This document shows, one piece after another, positions 8,711 through 20,718 of a stretch of 64,000 nt of DNA. The DNA lies in assembly GCF_003386205.1 (NCBI RefSeq), contig NZ_QRDY01000002.1, forward strand, positions 558,001 through 622,000, in the 5' to 3' direction. Within the stretch, counting starts at the first letter, position 1. Each line of letters begins with the position of its first letter. Both the position numbers and the translations under genes were made by a program. The notes beneath the pieces were generated by a model. It saw only the letters and a program-made list of their open reading frames with translations. It had not been told where the DNA came from and searched no databases. The stretch is from Cohnella lupini (GTDB lineage: Bacteria > Bacillota > Bacilli > Paenibacillales > Paenibacillaceae).

Positions 8711-8717
8711 GAGACAG

Positions 8718-9857
<1,140 letters not shown>

Positions 9858-9872
9858 TATTGTGACTAATAT

Positions 9873-9920
9873 AAAGAGCCCGCGGACTCTCCACCCAGGA
9901 GCGTCTTGCGGACTCTTTTT
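9873..9920 (+). terminator. Terminator after the NlpC/P60 gene
   Basis: AAAGAGCCCGC (9873-9883) pairs with GCGGACTCTTT (from 9908) with one mismatch and an inner CTCC/GGAG stem; five Ts follow. It lies between convergent genes. Confidence 0.75.
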
Positions 9921-9968
9921 CGTATCGTCGATATTCAATTCCGCATGACTGACTGATCTGAGCCGGAT

Positions 9969-11084
9969 CTACTCCATCAACGCCAGTACCGCCTCCGAGC
10001 ACTTAGCCGGGTGATATTCCGCGTTGCGCAGGGCAAGCAGCGTATCGCGATGCCGGTAGGCCGCGTAAGGCTCTTGAATCAGGCGGAACCAGCGGTCGAT
10101 CGTGTCGTTGTTCTTCATAAGCTCTCCGAACCCATGGGTCACGAAGTAATCGGCATTCTCTTCTTCTTGACCAGGGATAGGCTCGTAGAACAGCATCGGG
10201 ATCCCTTTCGCCATGCCTTCCGTGCAGGTCATGCCCCCCGGCTTGGTCACGAGCAGATCCGAGACGTCCATCAGTTTGCTGATTTCCTTCGTATATCCGA
10301 GAACGTGAACGTTCTCATGCTGAAAGCGCGGATCGGAGAGCAGCTTTTCTTTGGCTTTCTCGTTGTTCCCCATGCAGAGGATGAGTTGAACCCGGTCCGC
10401 GTAAGCAGCCATATACTCCACGAGCTCTTCGCCGTATAGAAGACCCCAACCTCCGCCCATAATGAGAACGGTCGGCATGTCCTTTAATTGGAATTGCGAG
10501 AGGATTTCAGCCCGATCGTGCGGATGCCAGAAATTCGGATGGACGGGTATGCCCGTCACTTCTATGGAAGTTGGAGGCACGCCCCGTGCGATGAGTTTGT
10601 TCCTAACGGCGGGGGTACTGACCAAATAAGTATTGACTTCGGGATTTGTCCAAGTGGCATGGGCATCGTAATCGGTAATGAGCGTATACAAAGGGACATC
10701 GAGACCCAGCCTTTTTAATCGGCTGACTACGGCGTTGGGGATCGGATGGGTACACACGATGGAATCCGGCTTTAGTTGGCGGACGACGTCCGCTACTTGA
10801 TTGTAGAATAACCTGTGCAGCGCGAATTGCGTCATTCTGTTCAGTGATTTATGATAGCCGCTACGGTACATTTTCCCGACCAGCTTGGGCTGTTTGCTTA
10901 CGGTTTTGCGATAAGCGGACAATATCAGGGGGCCGATAATGGGATTAAGAAAAGTACCCAACTCAATGACGCGCGTTTGGATTCTCGGCGAGAGCTGACG
11001 CAATCCAACTGCGAGCGCATATGCGGCTTGCGTATGTCCGGTACCGAAACCTTCGGAAAGCAGCAGAACTCGTTTTTTACGCAT
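9969..11084 (-). CDS. GT28-type glycolipid glycosyltransferase (UgtP/MGDG-synthase family)
   Basis: The protein has 371 residues. Its N-terminal domain opens with VLLLSEGFGTGHTQAA, the acceptor-side glycine motif of MGDG synthases and UgtP. TLITDYDAHATW and STPAVRNKL are typical of the family. The C-terminal domain carries the nucleotide-sugar site (VLIMGGGWGLLYG, VTKPGGMTCTEGMAKG). Family members move glucose or galactose from a UDP-sugar to diacylglycerol at the inner membrane face, supplying membrane glycolipid and the lipoteichoic-acid anchor. A role in another glycolipid cannot be excluded. Upstream on the minus strand is AGGATTATTTCTT before the ATG. It is monocistronic and divergent from kapB. 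Confidence 0.82.
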   Translation of the reverse strand: MRKKRVLLLSEGFGTGHTQAAYALAVGLRQLSPRIQTRVIELGTFLNPIIGPLILSAYRKTVSKQPKLVGKMYRSGYHKSLNRMTQFALHRLFYNQVADVVRQLKPDSIVCTHPIPNAVVSRLKRLGLDVPLYTLITDYDAHATWTNPEVNTYLVSTPAVRNKLIARGVPPTSIEVTGIPVHPNFWHPHDRAEILSQFQLKDMPTVLIMGGGWGLLYGEELVEYMAAYADRVQLILCMGNNEKAKEKLLSDPRFQHENVHVLGYTKEISKLMDVSDLLVTKPGGMTCTEGMAKGIPMLFYEPIPGQEEENADYFVTHGFGELMKNNDTIDRWFRLIQEPYAAYRHRDTLLALRNAEYHPAKCSEAVLALME

Positions 11085-11178
11085 AAGAAATAATCCTCCA
11101 CTTTACCTACTTCCATATTACGCTGAAGCGGGACTCGGAACAAGTGGTACAATGAGAAGAAACTAGCTAAAGGAGGAA

Positions 11179-11568
11179 ATGATTACAATGGACGAAGTCG
11201 ATTCCATCCCGGAAATTGTGAAAATTTCGTATAAAACAGGAGATTATGTCGGAGAAGCTTGCGAGCGCGATGATCGGCGGGTTTTGGTAAAGGTGCTTGC
11301 GGTGCTTCAACATCCTACCCAAGGCGATCTGCACAGTTCTTACGACCCGGACGCGGCAATATTTCATGAACGAAGGGCGCTCGCTTACACGGAGAAGGTA
11401 TGGGTACCGATCCAAACCGCGCATAGGTATACAGGAGCAATTCCGGAATACCGCCAGTCATTGAACACGGCGCTCGGAATCGAAATGGAGAAGATCGACA
11501 GGTTAAAGCGTTGGTCGGAGCTCTCGTTGGAGAAGCTTGAAACGTTAAGGAAAGATTACGGATTATAA
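11179..11568 (+). CDS. kapB: Sporulation phosphorelay protein KapB (kinase-associated lipoprotein B)
   Basis: The protein has 129 residues from ATG 11179. AGGAGG (11171-11176) is only two bases from this ATG, so ATG 11188 (126 residues, spacing 11) is a real alternative. The central stretch VKISYKTGDYVGE and VKVLAVLQHPTQGDLHSSYDPDA is characteristic of KapB, which acts with the sensor kinase KinB in the B. subtilis sporulation phosphorelay. KinB is not beside it here. No lipobox is visible, consistent with KapB being soluble despite its name. Confidence 0.85.
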   Translation: MITMDEVDSIPEIVKISYKTGDYVGEACERDDRRVLVKVLAVLQHPTQGDLHSSYDPDAAIFHERRALAYTEKVWVPIQTAHRYTGAIPEYRQSLNTALGIEMEKIDRLKRWSELSLEKLETLRKDYGL

Positions 11569-11613
11569 TAAAACGAGTTCGTTCCTTATCGGGACGTTGC
11601 GGTTAATTTTAGG

Positions 11614-11657
11614 AAGGCTGCCTTCTAGTCCATCGGACCTAAGGGGTAGCCTTTTTT
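11614..11657 (+). terminator. Terminator after kapB
   Basis: AAGGCTGCC (11614-11622) pairs with GGGTAGCCTT (ending about 11653, one mismatch), followed by a T-run. Confidence 0.75.
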
Positions 11658-11766
11658 AGTTAGAAAGATGAGAAATTCCGATTATGTCTTCACGATTCAT
11701 GCGCCAAAGCCGTTATAAAAGGAGAATGATCATAAGAATAAGCATCTATGGAGGATCCGTTTACAA

Positions 11767-14025
11767 ATGAAAATGTGGAACAATACTGCGAAACATCAGT
11801 CACTGTCGTCCCGTCCCAGCAGCATTTATAATCGAATTCTCTCGATATTCTTGGTTTTTGCTTTAGTTAGCGCCCTGTTCGCCGGAGCCGTATCCGCGGC
11901 GGACGAAGTCGTGACTGACGTCGACATCACATCGGATTCGCCCGACGGCAAGCTCTTCGTAGAGGACAATACGATTATCCTCAAGGCCTATGCGGACATT
12001 TCCGGCATTACGGCGGCCAGAGACGTGACCGAGGACGCGGTCTGGTCATCCACGTCTAGCTCGGTAAAGGTAGTCAAGGGTGTCGTTACGGCAACCGGCG
12101 CGGTCACTTCCGCAACGATTACGGCCAAATATAAAGAAAAGACGGATACCTATAGCGTTTCGTCCGAATATTATTATTCCGATCTTAAGCTGAAAGTAAA
12201 TTCCACAGAAGATAAAGAAACGCTGGACGTAAATCTTGGACCGGATATTAAGTTCACGGCAGAGGCGATCAGAGCGGGGAGCACGTTGGATATCACTTCA
12301 ACGGCCGTATGGACGACTTCGGATGCGGACGTAGCTACGGTGACCAAGGGCACCGTTAAGTTACTTACGGCAGGAAAAGTAACGATTACGGTCAAATCGA
12401 AGGGCAAAACCGATTCCATCGTTTTGACGGTAGCATCGCCTTATTCGAAAATACTCATTACGAACTCCGTGACGGGAGCTGCTTATACCGCTCCGATCGA
12501 AATGGTAGTCGGCGGCGGGGATTTGAATTTGAGCGCAAAAGCGGAATTGAAGTCCGGAGTAAAGCCGGACGAGGATATTACCTCGACGGCGACATGGACA
12601 AGCAGCTCTCCCGTCGTTAAGGTCGACGACAAAGGTAAAATCACCGCGGTCGGAGCAGGAGCGGCAGTCATTACCGTTAACCGCTACGGTTTATCGGGAA
12701 CCGTAACGGTTATTGTGAGAACGGAATTCGAGGCATTGAAAATTACGCCCGAAAAGCCTATTTACGTTACCGTGTCCGGATCGAAAGTGGAATTGGAAGC
12801 AACCGCATATACCGGCTTGAAACAAGAAGTGGTGTCCATGAACACGGATTGGAAAATCGCGGATGCGGAACAAGCCTTTGCCGTCATATTAAAAGATACA
12901 GTTACGAATAAAGTCTATGTTGTACCTAAAGCCGTGGGCACTGCCAAAATCACGGCAAGTTACAAAGGGCTATCGAAAGACATATCAATTACCGTGTTGC
13001 CATCGATCAGCACCATAGAGATTTCGAAGGAAAAGTTGGATGTATTCGTGGAAGACACCGAAGCACTCCCGGCGGTTTCCGGCAAGACGTTGATCGGAGA
13101 TAAGCTGGATGTCGGCAAATTGGTGGAATGGACGTCCAGCGATAACGATATCGTATCCATTGAGGATGGCAAATGGAAGGCGTTAAAGAACGGCTCGGTA
13201 ACCTTGACGGCCAAAGCGGAAACAGCCGGGGCGCCTATCTTGGATACTATCGTCATCAACGTTAACAACAAAATATTGGCCTTGATCCCCTCCGCGGATA
13301 CGATTAGCGTAGTGATCGGCAAGGAAGTCGATTTCCCGGTCGTTCAGCTAATTTACGAGAACGGGGACGAAGAGCCCATCTCCGACAAAATCGAATGGAA
13401 GTCTTCGACGCCGAACTTGCTGGTCAAACCTACGAAGCTTAAAGGCTTGCTGGCGGCCACGGCTACGCTGACCGGAACGTATTTGGGTAAAACGGTCAAA
13501 GTCAAAGTGACCGTCGAGGAGGAATTCACTTCGTTCCTGATCGCTCCGACCAAAGTCAGCGTGACTTTGAATCGATCGCAATCCATTAAAGTAACGGGAA
13601 CGACGAAGAGCGGAAAGAAAGTGACGTTAGGTTCCCGGATCGACTGGAAATCCTCGAACGAAGAGCTTGTTTCCATCAATGGCTCTTCTGCCAAAGGACT
13701 TGCGGAAGGCAGCGGCAAGCTTACCGCAACGGTTCAAGGCAAAACGCTAGAGATTCCTTTTGTCGTTACGGCAAAGCTGACTAAGCTTACCGCTTCCGAT
13801 ACTTCGTTCAAATCCGCAATAGGCGATCAAATCAGCATTAGCGTCACCGCTAACTACGAGAACGGCAAGACGGCCAGCGTAGCATCGCAAGCCGCGTGGA
13901 CGACGTCGAAGGCATCCGTCGCCACCGTTATCGACGGCAGGATATCGGTCGTCGGTAAAGGCAGCGCGTCCATTAAAGGATTGTTCGGCGGTAAATACGT
14001 GACGATTCGCATTTCGGTTAAGTAG
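11767..14025 (+). CDS. Secreted surface protein with eight Big_2-like Ig repeats
   Basis: The protein has 752 residues. GGAGGA lies 11 bases before the ATG. A long positively charged leader and hydrophobic stretch (about 24-45) end at SAADE, a signal peptidase site. The rest is about eight repeats of 80-90 residues, each with the bacterial Ig-like group 2 pattern: a core W-[TK]-S-S followed by G-x-A-x-[IV]-T (ATWTSSSPVVKVDDKGKI, EWTSSDNDIVSI). Such proteins form extracellular fibres or S-layer-associated structures. No SLH domain, LPXTG or transmembrane anchor is present, so attachment is unexplained. A 14-codon upstream reading frame (ATG 11726) ends overlapping this start. A YjfB-family gene follows 15 bp downstream. 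Confidence 0.85.
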   Translation: MKMWNNTAKHQSLSSRPSSIYNRILSIFLVFALVSALFAGAVSAADEVVTDVDITSDSPDGKLFVEDNTIILKAYADISGITAARDVTEDAVWSSTSSSVKVVKGVVTATGAVTSATITAKYKEKTDTYSVSSEYYYSDLKLKVNSTEDKETLDVNLGPDIKFTAEAIRAGSTLDITSTAVWTTSDADVATVTKGTVKLLTAGKVTITVKSKGKTDSIVLTVASPYSKILITNSVTGAAYTAPIEMVVGGGDLNLSAKAELKSGVKPDEDITSTATWTSSSPVVKVDDKGKITAVGAGAAVITVNRYGLSGTVTVIVRTEFEALKITPEKPIYVTVSGSKVELEATAYTGLKQEVVSMNTDWKIADAEQAFAVILKDTVTNKVYVVPKAVGTAKITASYKGLSKDISITVLPSISTIEISKEKLDVFVEDTEALPAVSGKTLIGDKLDVGKLVEWTSSDNDIVSIEDGKWKALKNGSVTLTAKAETAGAPILDTIVINVNNKILALIPSADTISVVIGKEVDFPVVQLIYENGDEEPISDKIEWKSSTPNLLVKPTKLKGLLAATATLTGTYLGKTVKVKVTVEEEFTSFLIAPTKVSVTLNRSQSIKVTGTTKSGKKVTLGSRIDWKSSNEELVSINGSSAKGLAEGSGKLTATVQGKTLEIPFVVTAKLTKLTASDTSFKSAIGDQISISVTANYENGKTASVASQAAWTTSKASVATVIDGRISVVGKGSASIKGLFGGKYVTIRISVK

Positions 14026-14040
14026 GAGGAAGGTGAAATC

Positions 14041-14208
14041 ATGAGTAGCATTAGCGGATTAGGAGTCGCCGGTCTTAAGCAACAGGTTGGACTGGCGGTT
14101 CTTGCTAAGTCCCTCGACGTGGTGCAAGCCAATGGCCAACAGCTCATTCAAATGATGCAACAAAGCGTGCAGCCGAACGTTGGCGGCAACCTCGATATCA
14201 AAGTCTAA
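14041..14208 (+). CDS. yjfB: YjfB-family putative motility-associated small protein
   Basis: A 55-residue protein, MSSISGLGVAGLKQQV to NLDIKV, with AGGAGGAAGG just upstream of ATG 14041. Its length and pattern (a short Ser/Gly start, an amphipathic helix around LAKSLDVVQANGQQLIQMM, then a short tail with Gly and Asp) match the YjfB_motility family of small Firmicutes proteins, named by association with motility genes and not biochemically defined. It lies 15 bp after the Big_2 gene and before a strong terminator, so the two are probably one transcript. The pairing with a surface Ig protein is unusual. Confidence 0.8.
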   Translation: MSSISGLGVAGLKQQVGLAVLAKSLDVVQANGQQLIQMMQQSVQPNVGGNLDIKV

Positions 14209-14215
14209 AGCGAAT

Positions 14216-14255
14216 AAAAACGGGCTTCCTCAAATTCGCGAGGGAAGCCCGTTTT
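14216..14255. terminator. Strong bidirectional terminator
   Basis: ACGGGCTTCC (from 14220) pairs with GGAAGCCCGT (to 14252), flanked by an A-run and TTTT; it separates the convergent yjfB and SGNH genes. Confidence 0.9.
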
Positions 14256-14289
14256 ATTTGCTTAATATGGGAATGCTAGTCGTACTTGT

Positions 14290-15555
14290 TTAGGAATTGA
14301 TAAATGCGGTCAGCAGTTGCTTGCGGAAAACCACCTGGAAATCCAAACCTTCGCTGATGACCGCGAGCGGCACGTAGGTTTTTAGTTCTTTGCCCGACTG
14401 CTGAAAGTAAGCCGGCGTATCCAGCGGCTGAACGGCGCCGTTCACCTGAATCGTTTTGGCTCCGATGGTAAGGACGACTTTCCTTCCGTTCTTAGAGAAG
14501 GAAGCGGTTTTCGTTTTCTGGTTCCAAATGAATTCGGCATCCACGGCATCGGCGACGTCCCGAATGGCCAAGAAGGTCGTATTCTTCACGATAACGGCTT
14601 TGTTAGGAGATTCGGCGCCGTTAATGACGACGGATATCGGAACGCCTTTGGCTCTTGGTGCCGGGTTCAAATATTGCTTCCAGACGACATCGGCGAAGAC
14701 TTGCGCGATGGTCTCGTATCCCGCCTGAGTCGGGTGGGTATCCATCTCGAGCGGATTGAGATGGGTAAGAAACGGATCGCCCTTAAACTTCGAAGATACG
14801 TGCGCGATTTGCAAAGGGATTCCCTTTTTGTTGAGATTATCTTTGAACAGATCCAGCTTTTCGGCGACTTCGTCCGCCAATTTGGCTATATCCCCGTATA
14901 GAGATATCTCGGTTCTCAGCGGATTGTATTGGTCGGCCAAAACGATTTGAGCATTCGGAGCGAGTTTATGCAAAATAGTCATCATTTCATCTAAATCTTC
15001 TGTATATTTATTCATTGTTTTAACGAAGCTGTCCTGTATAATTTGACGTGCTGCATCTACTGACTGGTCCTTGGCCGCATTTATGATCGGGCCGAAATCG
15101 TTCGCTCCGATCGTCATTACGACGAGATTCGCGTTGGTCAAGTCCTTTGCGAGCTGCGGTGCTCTCGCCGCAACGCTATTAGCTTGATCGTCCACTCCGT
15201 CCGGGTACATAGAGAAATCCTGCAAATCAACCGCGGTTAGCGGCTTGGATTCGGCTGAACCTTTAAGTAAATTAACGAGCCCAGGCGTAGTCAATCCCAT
15301 AATGGCGTAATTGGCAAACTCCGATCTGGAGTGAAAGAGAGATTGCTCGTATAGGCGATCGGCATAACCGTAAGCGACTGAGCTTAAATCCATGCCGGGC
15401 TCGTACCCCACGCTGATCGAGTCTCCTAGCGCCACGATGCGGTAAATTTCTTGCCCCTTGGGATCGTTGACGGCAGCACCGGCGGAAGATGCCAGACCTA
15501 CTGCCACAACCGCCGATAGCATGAATACTAGCGGTTTACGTAATCGAGATTTCAT
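14290..15555 (-). CDS. Secreted SGNH/GDSL hydrolase fused to a copper-amine-oxidase-N-like domain
   Basis: The protein has 421 residues from MKSRLRKPL, chosen for GGGAGG just upstream and the signal peptide (residues 1-28, AGAA). Residues about 38-300 are an SGNH esterase: block I LGDSISVG (Ser46), the Gly/Asn block IGANDFG, and block V with Asp/His in DTHPTQAGYE. The last about 100 residues (VVINGAESPNKAVIVKN, AIRDVADAVDAEFIWN) match the stalk-like copper amine oxidase N1 domain that is frequent in Paenibacillus secreted proteins and thought to bind the cell wall. Deacetylation or de-esterification of a wall or extracellular polymer is plausible. It is monocistronic. Confidence 0.85.
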   Translation of the reverse strand: MKSRLRKPLVFMLSAVVAVGLASSAGAAVNDPKGQEIYRIVALGDSISVGYEPGMDLSSVAYGYADRLYEQSLFHSRSEFANYAIMGLTTPGLVNLLKGSAESKPLTAVDLQDFSMYPDGVDDQANSVAARAPQLAKDLTNANLVVMTIGANDFGPIINAAKDQSVDAARQIIQDSFVKTMNKYTEDLDEMMTILHKLAPNAQIVLADQYNPLRTEISLYGDIAKLADEVAEKLDLFKDNLNKKGIPLQIAHVSSKFKGDPFLTHLNPLEMDTHPTQAGYETIAQVFADVVWKQYLNPAPRAKGVPISVVINGAESPNKAVIVKNTTFLAIRDVADAVDAEFIWNQKTKTASFSKNGRKVVLTIGAKTIQVNGAVQPLDTPAYFQQSGKELKTYVPLAVISEGLDFQVVFRKQLLTAFINS

Positions 15556-15847
15556 AAAAGCTGTTTCCTCCCTTAATTCTTCATTGTTAGACACTTCGCA
15601 TAGCATTGCTTATCGACATCATAAAAATATTAAATTGCCATTCTTCTCGCGAGGGTGGTAAAATAATTGAATAATAAAATGAATAATTATGAATTTCCGC
15701 CGTTACTAGTCCTCGAATACCTCCCGATCCCCGGATGTTTCCCGTTGCGTCTCTCCAGCATCTTATATTCTAGGTCATTTGGGATGGGATTTGAAGCCGA
15801 TATTGCTTAATTTTCCTCAAACACTGCGTAAAGAAAGGTTGATATAT

Positions 15848-18800
15848 ATGATAGAGATGCGTAAAGGTCTTCCTGTCAAGCAGGGGATGTACGACCCGCA
15901 GTTCGAGAAAGATGCATGCGGCATGGGGTTTGTCGCGCATATCAAAGGCCAAAAATCTCATGAGATCGTCGAGCAGGCGTTAACGCTGCTATTCAATATG
16001 GAGCATCGCGGGGGTCAAGGAAGCGAGCCGAGCACGGGAGACGGCGCGGGAATTCTACTTCAAATTCCACATGACTTCTTCAAGTCGGAGGCGGAGAAGC
16101 TGGGCTTTACGTTGCCTGAAGCAGGCGATTACGCGGTCGGCATGGTGTTCTTGCCTCAAGAGGAGCAAGCACGCCGAAACCATGAGCAAATATTCGAATC
16201 GATTATCGCCGAGGAAGGTCAATCCTTGATCGGATGGCGCACGGTTCCGACCAATGACGAGTCGTTAGGTCAATCTTCTAAGAAGGTTAAGCCGTTCGTA
16301 CGTCAAGCGTTCATTGCACGCTCGGCGGAGTTGGCAAGCGACATGGCGTTCGAGCGCAAGCTGTACGTCATCCGCAAGCGCGCGGAGCAAGCGATTCGTT
16401 ATTCCGGTATAGACGGCGCGGATATGTTCTATTTTCCGAGCTTCTCCAGCAAGAAGATCGTATACAAAGGGATGCTGACGACGGAGCAGGTCGGCCTGTT
16501 CTATCCCGAACTGCATCATCCAGAGTTGAAAACGGCAATGGCACTGGTCCATTCCCGGTTCAGCACCAATACGTTCCCGAGCTGGGAGCGGGCGCATCCT
16601 TTCAATTATTTGATTCATAACGGCGAAATCAATACCTTGCAAGGTAACGTGAACTGGATGCGCGCTCGTCAGACTTTGTTCGCTTCCGAGTTGTTCGGCG
16701 ACGATCTGAAGAAGGTCAAGCCGGTTATAGCACCGGATGGATCCGATACCGCCATGTTTGATAACACGTTCGAATTCATGTATTTGTCCGGCCGTTCGAT
16801 GGCTCATGCCGCCATGATGATGGTTCCCGAGCCTTGGCAGAACGACGAGCATATGGACGAGGAGAAAAGGGCGTTCTACGAGTATCATGCTTGCTTGATG
16901 GAGCCATGGGACGGACCGGCTGCGGTAGGCTTCACGGATGGCGTTCAGATCGGCGCTATTCTCGACCGGAACGGCTTGCGCCCCGCGCGTTATTACGTGA
17001 CTAAGGACGATCTGATCGTTTTGGCATCCGAAGCAGGAGTCGTCGATATCCCGCAGGAGGACATCGTGCTTAAAGATCGTCTTCGCCCGGGTCGGATTCT
17101 GCTCGTAGATACGAAAGAAGGACGCATCATCTCCGATGAAGAAGTGAAACGTTCGATCGTAACGGAGCATCCTTACCGCGATTGGCTGAACGATCATTTG
17201 GTCGATCTGGAGGAACTACCGGAAGCGCCGGAATTGCCGGAGCCGGACCATGATACGGTTCAGCTTCGCCAGCAAGCGTTCGGCTATTCCTTCGAGGATA
17301 TCCGCAAAGTGATGGAACCGATGGCTCTGACCGGCGTTGAGCCGTTAGCTTCGATGGGATACGATTCCCCTCTGGCCGTGCTTTCCGAGAAGCCTCAACG
17401 ATTGTTCAATTATTTCAAGCAGCTGTTCGCGCAAGTGACGAACCCGCCGATCGATGCGATTCGCGAAGAAATCGTCACTTCGACCTATACGACGGTTGGC
17501 CCGGAGCGGAACCTTCTTAATCCCGAACCGGAAAGCTGCAGACAAATTCGTTTGTATTCGCCGATCCTATCCAACGAAGATTTCGCGAAGCTGCGGCACG
17601 TTCATCGTCCCGGTTTCAAATCGATCACGTTGCCGATCTTCTTCTCCGTTAAACAAGGTGAAGCGGGCTTACGCGGAGCGCTCAAGCTTCTCTGCGATGC
17701 GGCGGATCGTCTGATCGGCAAAGGACACAATATTCTTATTCTTTCCGATAGGGGAACAGACGCGGACAACGCGGCGATTCCTTCGTTGTTAGCCGTATCG
17801 ACTTTGCATCACCACTTGATTCGACAAGGTACGCGGACGAAAGTCAGCATCTTGCTTGAATCCGGCGAACCGAGGGAAGTTCATCACTTCGCCTTGCTGC
17901 TCGGATACGGCGTAAGCGCGGTTAATCCGTACCTTGCTTTCGAGACGCTCGACGACCTGATCCGTCAAGGCATGATGCGCAACATCTCGCACGAAAAAGC
18001 GGTTAAGAATTATATCAAGGCAGCTACTAAAGGCGTCGTGAAAGTATTGTCCAAAATGGGCATATCCACGATTCAGTCCTACCGCGGAGCGCAAATCTTC
18101 GAAGCGGTCGGCTTGAACGAGGAGGTCATCGCCCAATACTTCACGGGTACGGCTTCGAGAATTCAAGGCGTCGGCTTCGACGTCATTACGCAAGAGGTAC
18201 TCGCTTCGCATCTGCGTGCCTTCTCCGAGCAAGAAGGAGCGGAGCGCGAGCTGGATTCGGGCGGAGATTACCAGTGGCGCAAAGGCGGAGAGGATCATCT
18301 GTTCAACCCGCAGACGATCCATACGTTGCAAATGGCGACGCGGACCGGCAATTACGATACGTACAAGAAATACTCTGCGCTAGTCCAAGGCGAATACGAG
18401 CAAGTTCGTACCCTACGGGCGTTATTGCAATTCAACTTCGATCAACCGCCGGTGCCGATCGAAGAAGTAGAGCCGATCGAATCGATCTTCAAGAGATTCA
18501 AAACCGGCGCGATGTCGTTCGGGTCGATCAGCAAGGAAGCCCATGAATCGCTTGCCATCGCGATGAACCGGATCGGCGGCAGATCCAATTCCGGCGAAGG
18601 CGGAGAAGATCCGGCGCGTTATATTCCGGATGCGAACGGCGATTCTCGCCGCAGCGCGATCAAGCAAGTAGCATCCGGCCGTTTCGGCGTAACGAGCTAC
18701 TATCTATCCAGCGCGGAAGAAATCCAGATTAAAATGGCTCAAGGCGCTAAACCCGGAGAAGGCGGCCAACTCATGGGGCGCAAGGTATATCCATGGGTAG

Positions 18801-20452
18801 CCGAAGTTCGCGGAACGACGCCGGGAGTCGGACTGATATCGCCGCCGCCGCACCACGATATCTATTCGATCGAAGATCTCGCTGAGCTGATTCACGACTT
18901 GAAGAATGCCAACCCGCGAGCTCGCATTAACGTGAAGCTCGTATCCGAGGTAGGCGTGGGCACGATCGCCGCGGGCGTAGCCAAAGGCCGCGCGGACGTT
19001 ATCTTGGTCAGCGGATATGACGGAGGAACGGGAGCTTCTCCTATCGGATCCATCCGCCATGCGGGATTGCCTTGGGAGCTCGGTCTTGCCGAGACCCATC
19101 AAACGCTCATCATGAACAACTTGCGCGACCGCGTCGTCGTAGAAACCGACGGGAAGATGATGACGGGACGCGATCTTGCTATCGCGACGTTGCTAGGCGC
19201 CGAAGAATTCGGATTTTCCACGGCCCCGCTCGTCGTTCTCGGCTGCATCATGATGCGAGTTTGCCAGTTGGATACTTGCCCTGTAGGGGTGGCAACGCAA
19301 AACCCGGAGCTTCGCAAGAAGTTCATGGGCGATCCGGACCATGCGGTTAATTTCATGAAATTCGTCGGTCAGGAATTCCGCGAGATCATGGCGCAGCTCG
19401 GTTTCCGTACCGTCCAAGAGATGGTTGGACGCGTCGACCGGCTCGATACGAAACTCGCGATCGGACATTACAAAACGCAAGGCATCGATTTGACGCCGTT
19501 GCTTCATATGCCGGAATTGCCGGAAGGCTCTTTCCGTTACAATGCCAAATCTCAGGACCATTTGCTTGAAGAATCGTTGGATATGCAAGCTTTGCTTGCG
19601 GCCGCGGCTCCGGCATTGGAGAACGGACAATCGGTCAGAGGTACTTTCCCGATCAAGAATACGAACCGCGTCGTCGGTACGATCGTAGGGTCGGAAGTCA
19701 CGAAACGATACGGCAAGGACGGATTGGCAGAGGATACTATTCAATTCCATTTCGTAGGCACGGCCGGTCAGAGCTTCGGTGCGTTCTTGCCTAAGGGAAT
19801 GACGTTGACGCTTGAAGGCGACTCCAACGATTACGTGGGCAAGGGACTTTCCGGAGGCAAGATCGCGATATATCCTTCCGAGAAGTCCACGTTCGTGGCG
19901 GAAGATAACGTCATTATCGGCAATACCGCGCTTTACGGTGCTACAGGCGGAGAAGCCTTTATCCGCGGCGCCGCGGGCGAGAGGTTCGCGGTTCGCAATA
20001 GCGGCGTAAACGTCGTCGTCGAAGGTGTTGGCGATCATGGCTGCGAATATATGACGGGCGGGCGAGTCGTCGTGTTGGGCAAGACGGGCCGCAATTTCGC
20101 GGCCGGAATGTCCGGCGGTATCGCGTATGTCATCGATTGGGACGGCAACTTCGTCAATCGGTGCAACTTCGAGATGGTTGGACTGGAATCCCTGGAGGAT
20201 GCCGAAGAAATCGCGCAAGTTCGGGGAATGATCGGCAACCACGTTCAGTATACGAATAGCGATCTCGGCAGACGCGTTCTGGAGGATTGGAAGAATACGG
20301 TTAACAAGATCGTTAAAATCATTCCGAAAGATTATAAGAGGATGATGGAGCAGATCGCCAAAGTGCAAGCGCAGGGTCTTAGCGGAGAGCAAGCCTTGCT
20401 TGCCGCGTTCGAGGCGAACATGCGCGATCTGTCCCGCGTAGGCGGAAACTAA
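15848..20452 (+). CDS. gltB: Glutamate synthase (NADPH) large subunit
   Basis: The protein has 1534 residues from ATG 15848 (AAAGAAAGG upstream), the normal length. Residues 1-23 are a propeptide; Cys24 in DACGMGF is the N-terminal nucleophile that releases ammonia from glutamine. The class II amidotransferase domain runs to about 400, then the central domain, then the FMN-binding synthase domain (about 830-1200), where ammonia and 2-oxoglutarate become glutamate. The 3Fe-4S ligands are C1133, C1139 and C1144 ([12 protein letters not shown]). The C-terminal GXGXG beta-helix follows. No gltD small subunit is adjacent; a terminator ends the unit after this gene. It is called gltA in Bacillus. 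No GltC-type regulator is next to it. Confidence 0.97.
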   Translation: MIEMRKGLPVKQGMYDPQFEKDACGMGFVAHIKGQKSHEIVEQALTLLFNMEHRGGQGSEPSTGDGAGILLQIPHDFFKSEAEKLGFTLPEAGDYAVGMVFLPQEEQARRNHEQIFESIIAEEGQSLIGWRTVPTNDESLGQSSKKVKPFVRQAFIARSAELASDMAFERKLYVIRKRAEQAIRYSGIDGADMFYFPSFSSKKIVYKGMLTTEQVGLFYPELHHPELKTAMALVHSRFSTNTFPSWERAHPFNYLIHNGEINTLQGNVNWMRARQTLFASELFGDDLKKVKPVIAPDGSDTAMFDNTFEFMYLSGRSMAHAAMMMVPEPWQNDEHMDEEKRAFYEYHACLMEPWDGPAAVGFTDGVQIGAILDRNGLRPARYYVTKDDLIVLASEAGVVDIPQEDIVLKDRLRPGRILLVDTKEGRIISDEEVKRSIVTEHPYRDWLNDHLVDLEELPEAPELPEPDHDTVQLRQQAFGYSFEDIRKVMEPMALTGVEPLASMGYDSPLAVLSEKPQRLFNYFKQLFAQVTNPPIDAIREEIVTSTYTTVGPERNLLNPEPESCRQIRLYSPILSNEDFAKLRHVHRPGFKSITLPIFFSVKQGEAGLRGALKLLCDAADRLIGKGHNILILSDRGTDADNAAIPSLLAVSTLHHHLIRQGTRTKVSILLESGEPREVHHFALLLGYGVSAVNPYLAFETLDDLIRQGMMRNISHEKAVKNYIKAATKGVVKVLSKMGISTIQSYRGAQIFEAVGLNEEVIAQYFTGTASRIQGVGFDVITQEVLASHLRAFSEQEGAERELDSGGDYQWRKGGEDHLFNPQTIHTLQMATRTGNYDTYKKYSALVQGEYEQVRTLRALLQFNFDQPPVPIEEVEPIESIFKRFKTGAMSFGSISKEAHESLAIAMNRIGGRSNSGEGGEDPARYIPDANGDSRRSAIKQVASGRFGVTSYYLSSAEEIQIKMAQGAKPGEGGQLMGRKVYPWVAEVRGTTPGVGLISPPPHHDIYSIEDLAELIHDLKNANPRARINVKLVSEVGVGTIAAGVAKGRADVILVSGYDGGTGASPIGSIRHAGLPWELGLAETHQTLIMNNLRDRVVVETDGKMMTGRDLAIATLLGAEEFGFSTAPLVVLGCIMMRVCQLDTCPVGVATQNPELRKKFMGDPDHAVNFMKFVGQEFREIMAQLGFRTVQEMVGRVDRLDTKLAIGHYKTQGIDLTPLLHMPELPEGSFRYNAKSQDHLLEESLDMQALLAAAAPALENGQSVRGTFPIKNTNRVVGTIVGSEVTKRYGKDGLAEDTIQFHFVGTAGQSFGAFLPKGMTLTLEGDSNDYVGKGLSGGKIAIYPSEKSTFVAEDNVIIGNTALYGATGGEAFIRGAAGERFAVRNSGVNVVVEGVGDHGCEYMTGGRVVVLGKTGRNFAAGMSGGIAYVIDWDGNFVNRCNFEMVGLESLEDAEEIAQVRGMIGNHVQYTNSDLGRRVLEDWKNTVNKIVKIIPKDYKRMMEQIAKVQAQGLSGEQALLAAFEANMRDLSRVGGN

Positions 20453-20470
20453 TCTAGCAAAAAAGCGAAT

Positions 20471-20516
20471 AACGCCGAAAGCGTCCCTTATTGTGGGCAT
20501 GCTTTCGGCGTTTTTT
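20471..20516 (+). terminator. Terminator directly after gltB
   Basis: AACGCCGAAAGC (20471-20482) pairs perfectly with GCTTTCGGCGTT (20501-20512), followed by a T-run, so gltB is transcribed without a following gltD. Confidence 0.92.
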
Positions 20517-20718
20517 ATGGTGATCGCCATATTAATTGGGCATTGGCATACCTTTCGTTTAAAATATCGACTTTTCGACAAAACCTCCATTAAAAAATGG
20601 TTGGGTAGACCCCAACTCTCGACACCCTCCGCAAGACCTATATCCTATACTGAATTTAGTGTTTCATTACCGGAATCAAAGAGAGGGTTTGGGTGCGGAT
20701 ATGGAGAAGGATATACCG

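Noticed and set aside
19193..20590. Long open frame antisense to gltB (465 codons)
   Set aside because: It lies opposite a certain gene with strong codon bias, lacks a start site and resembles no family; a shadow of the coding strand.
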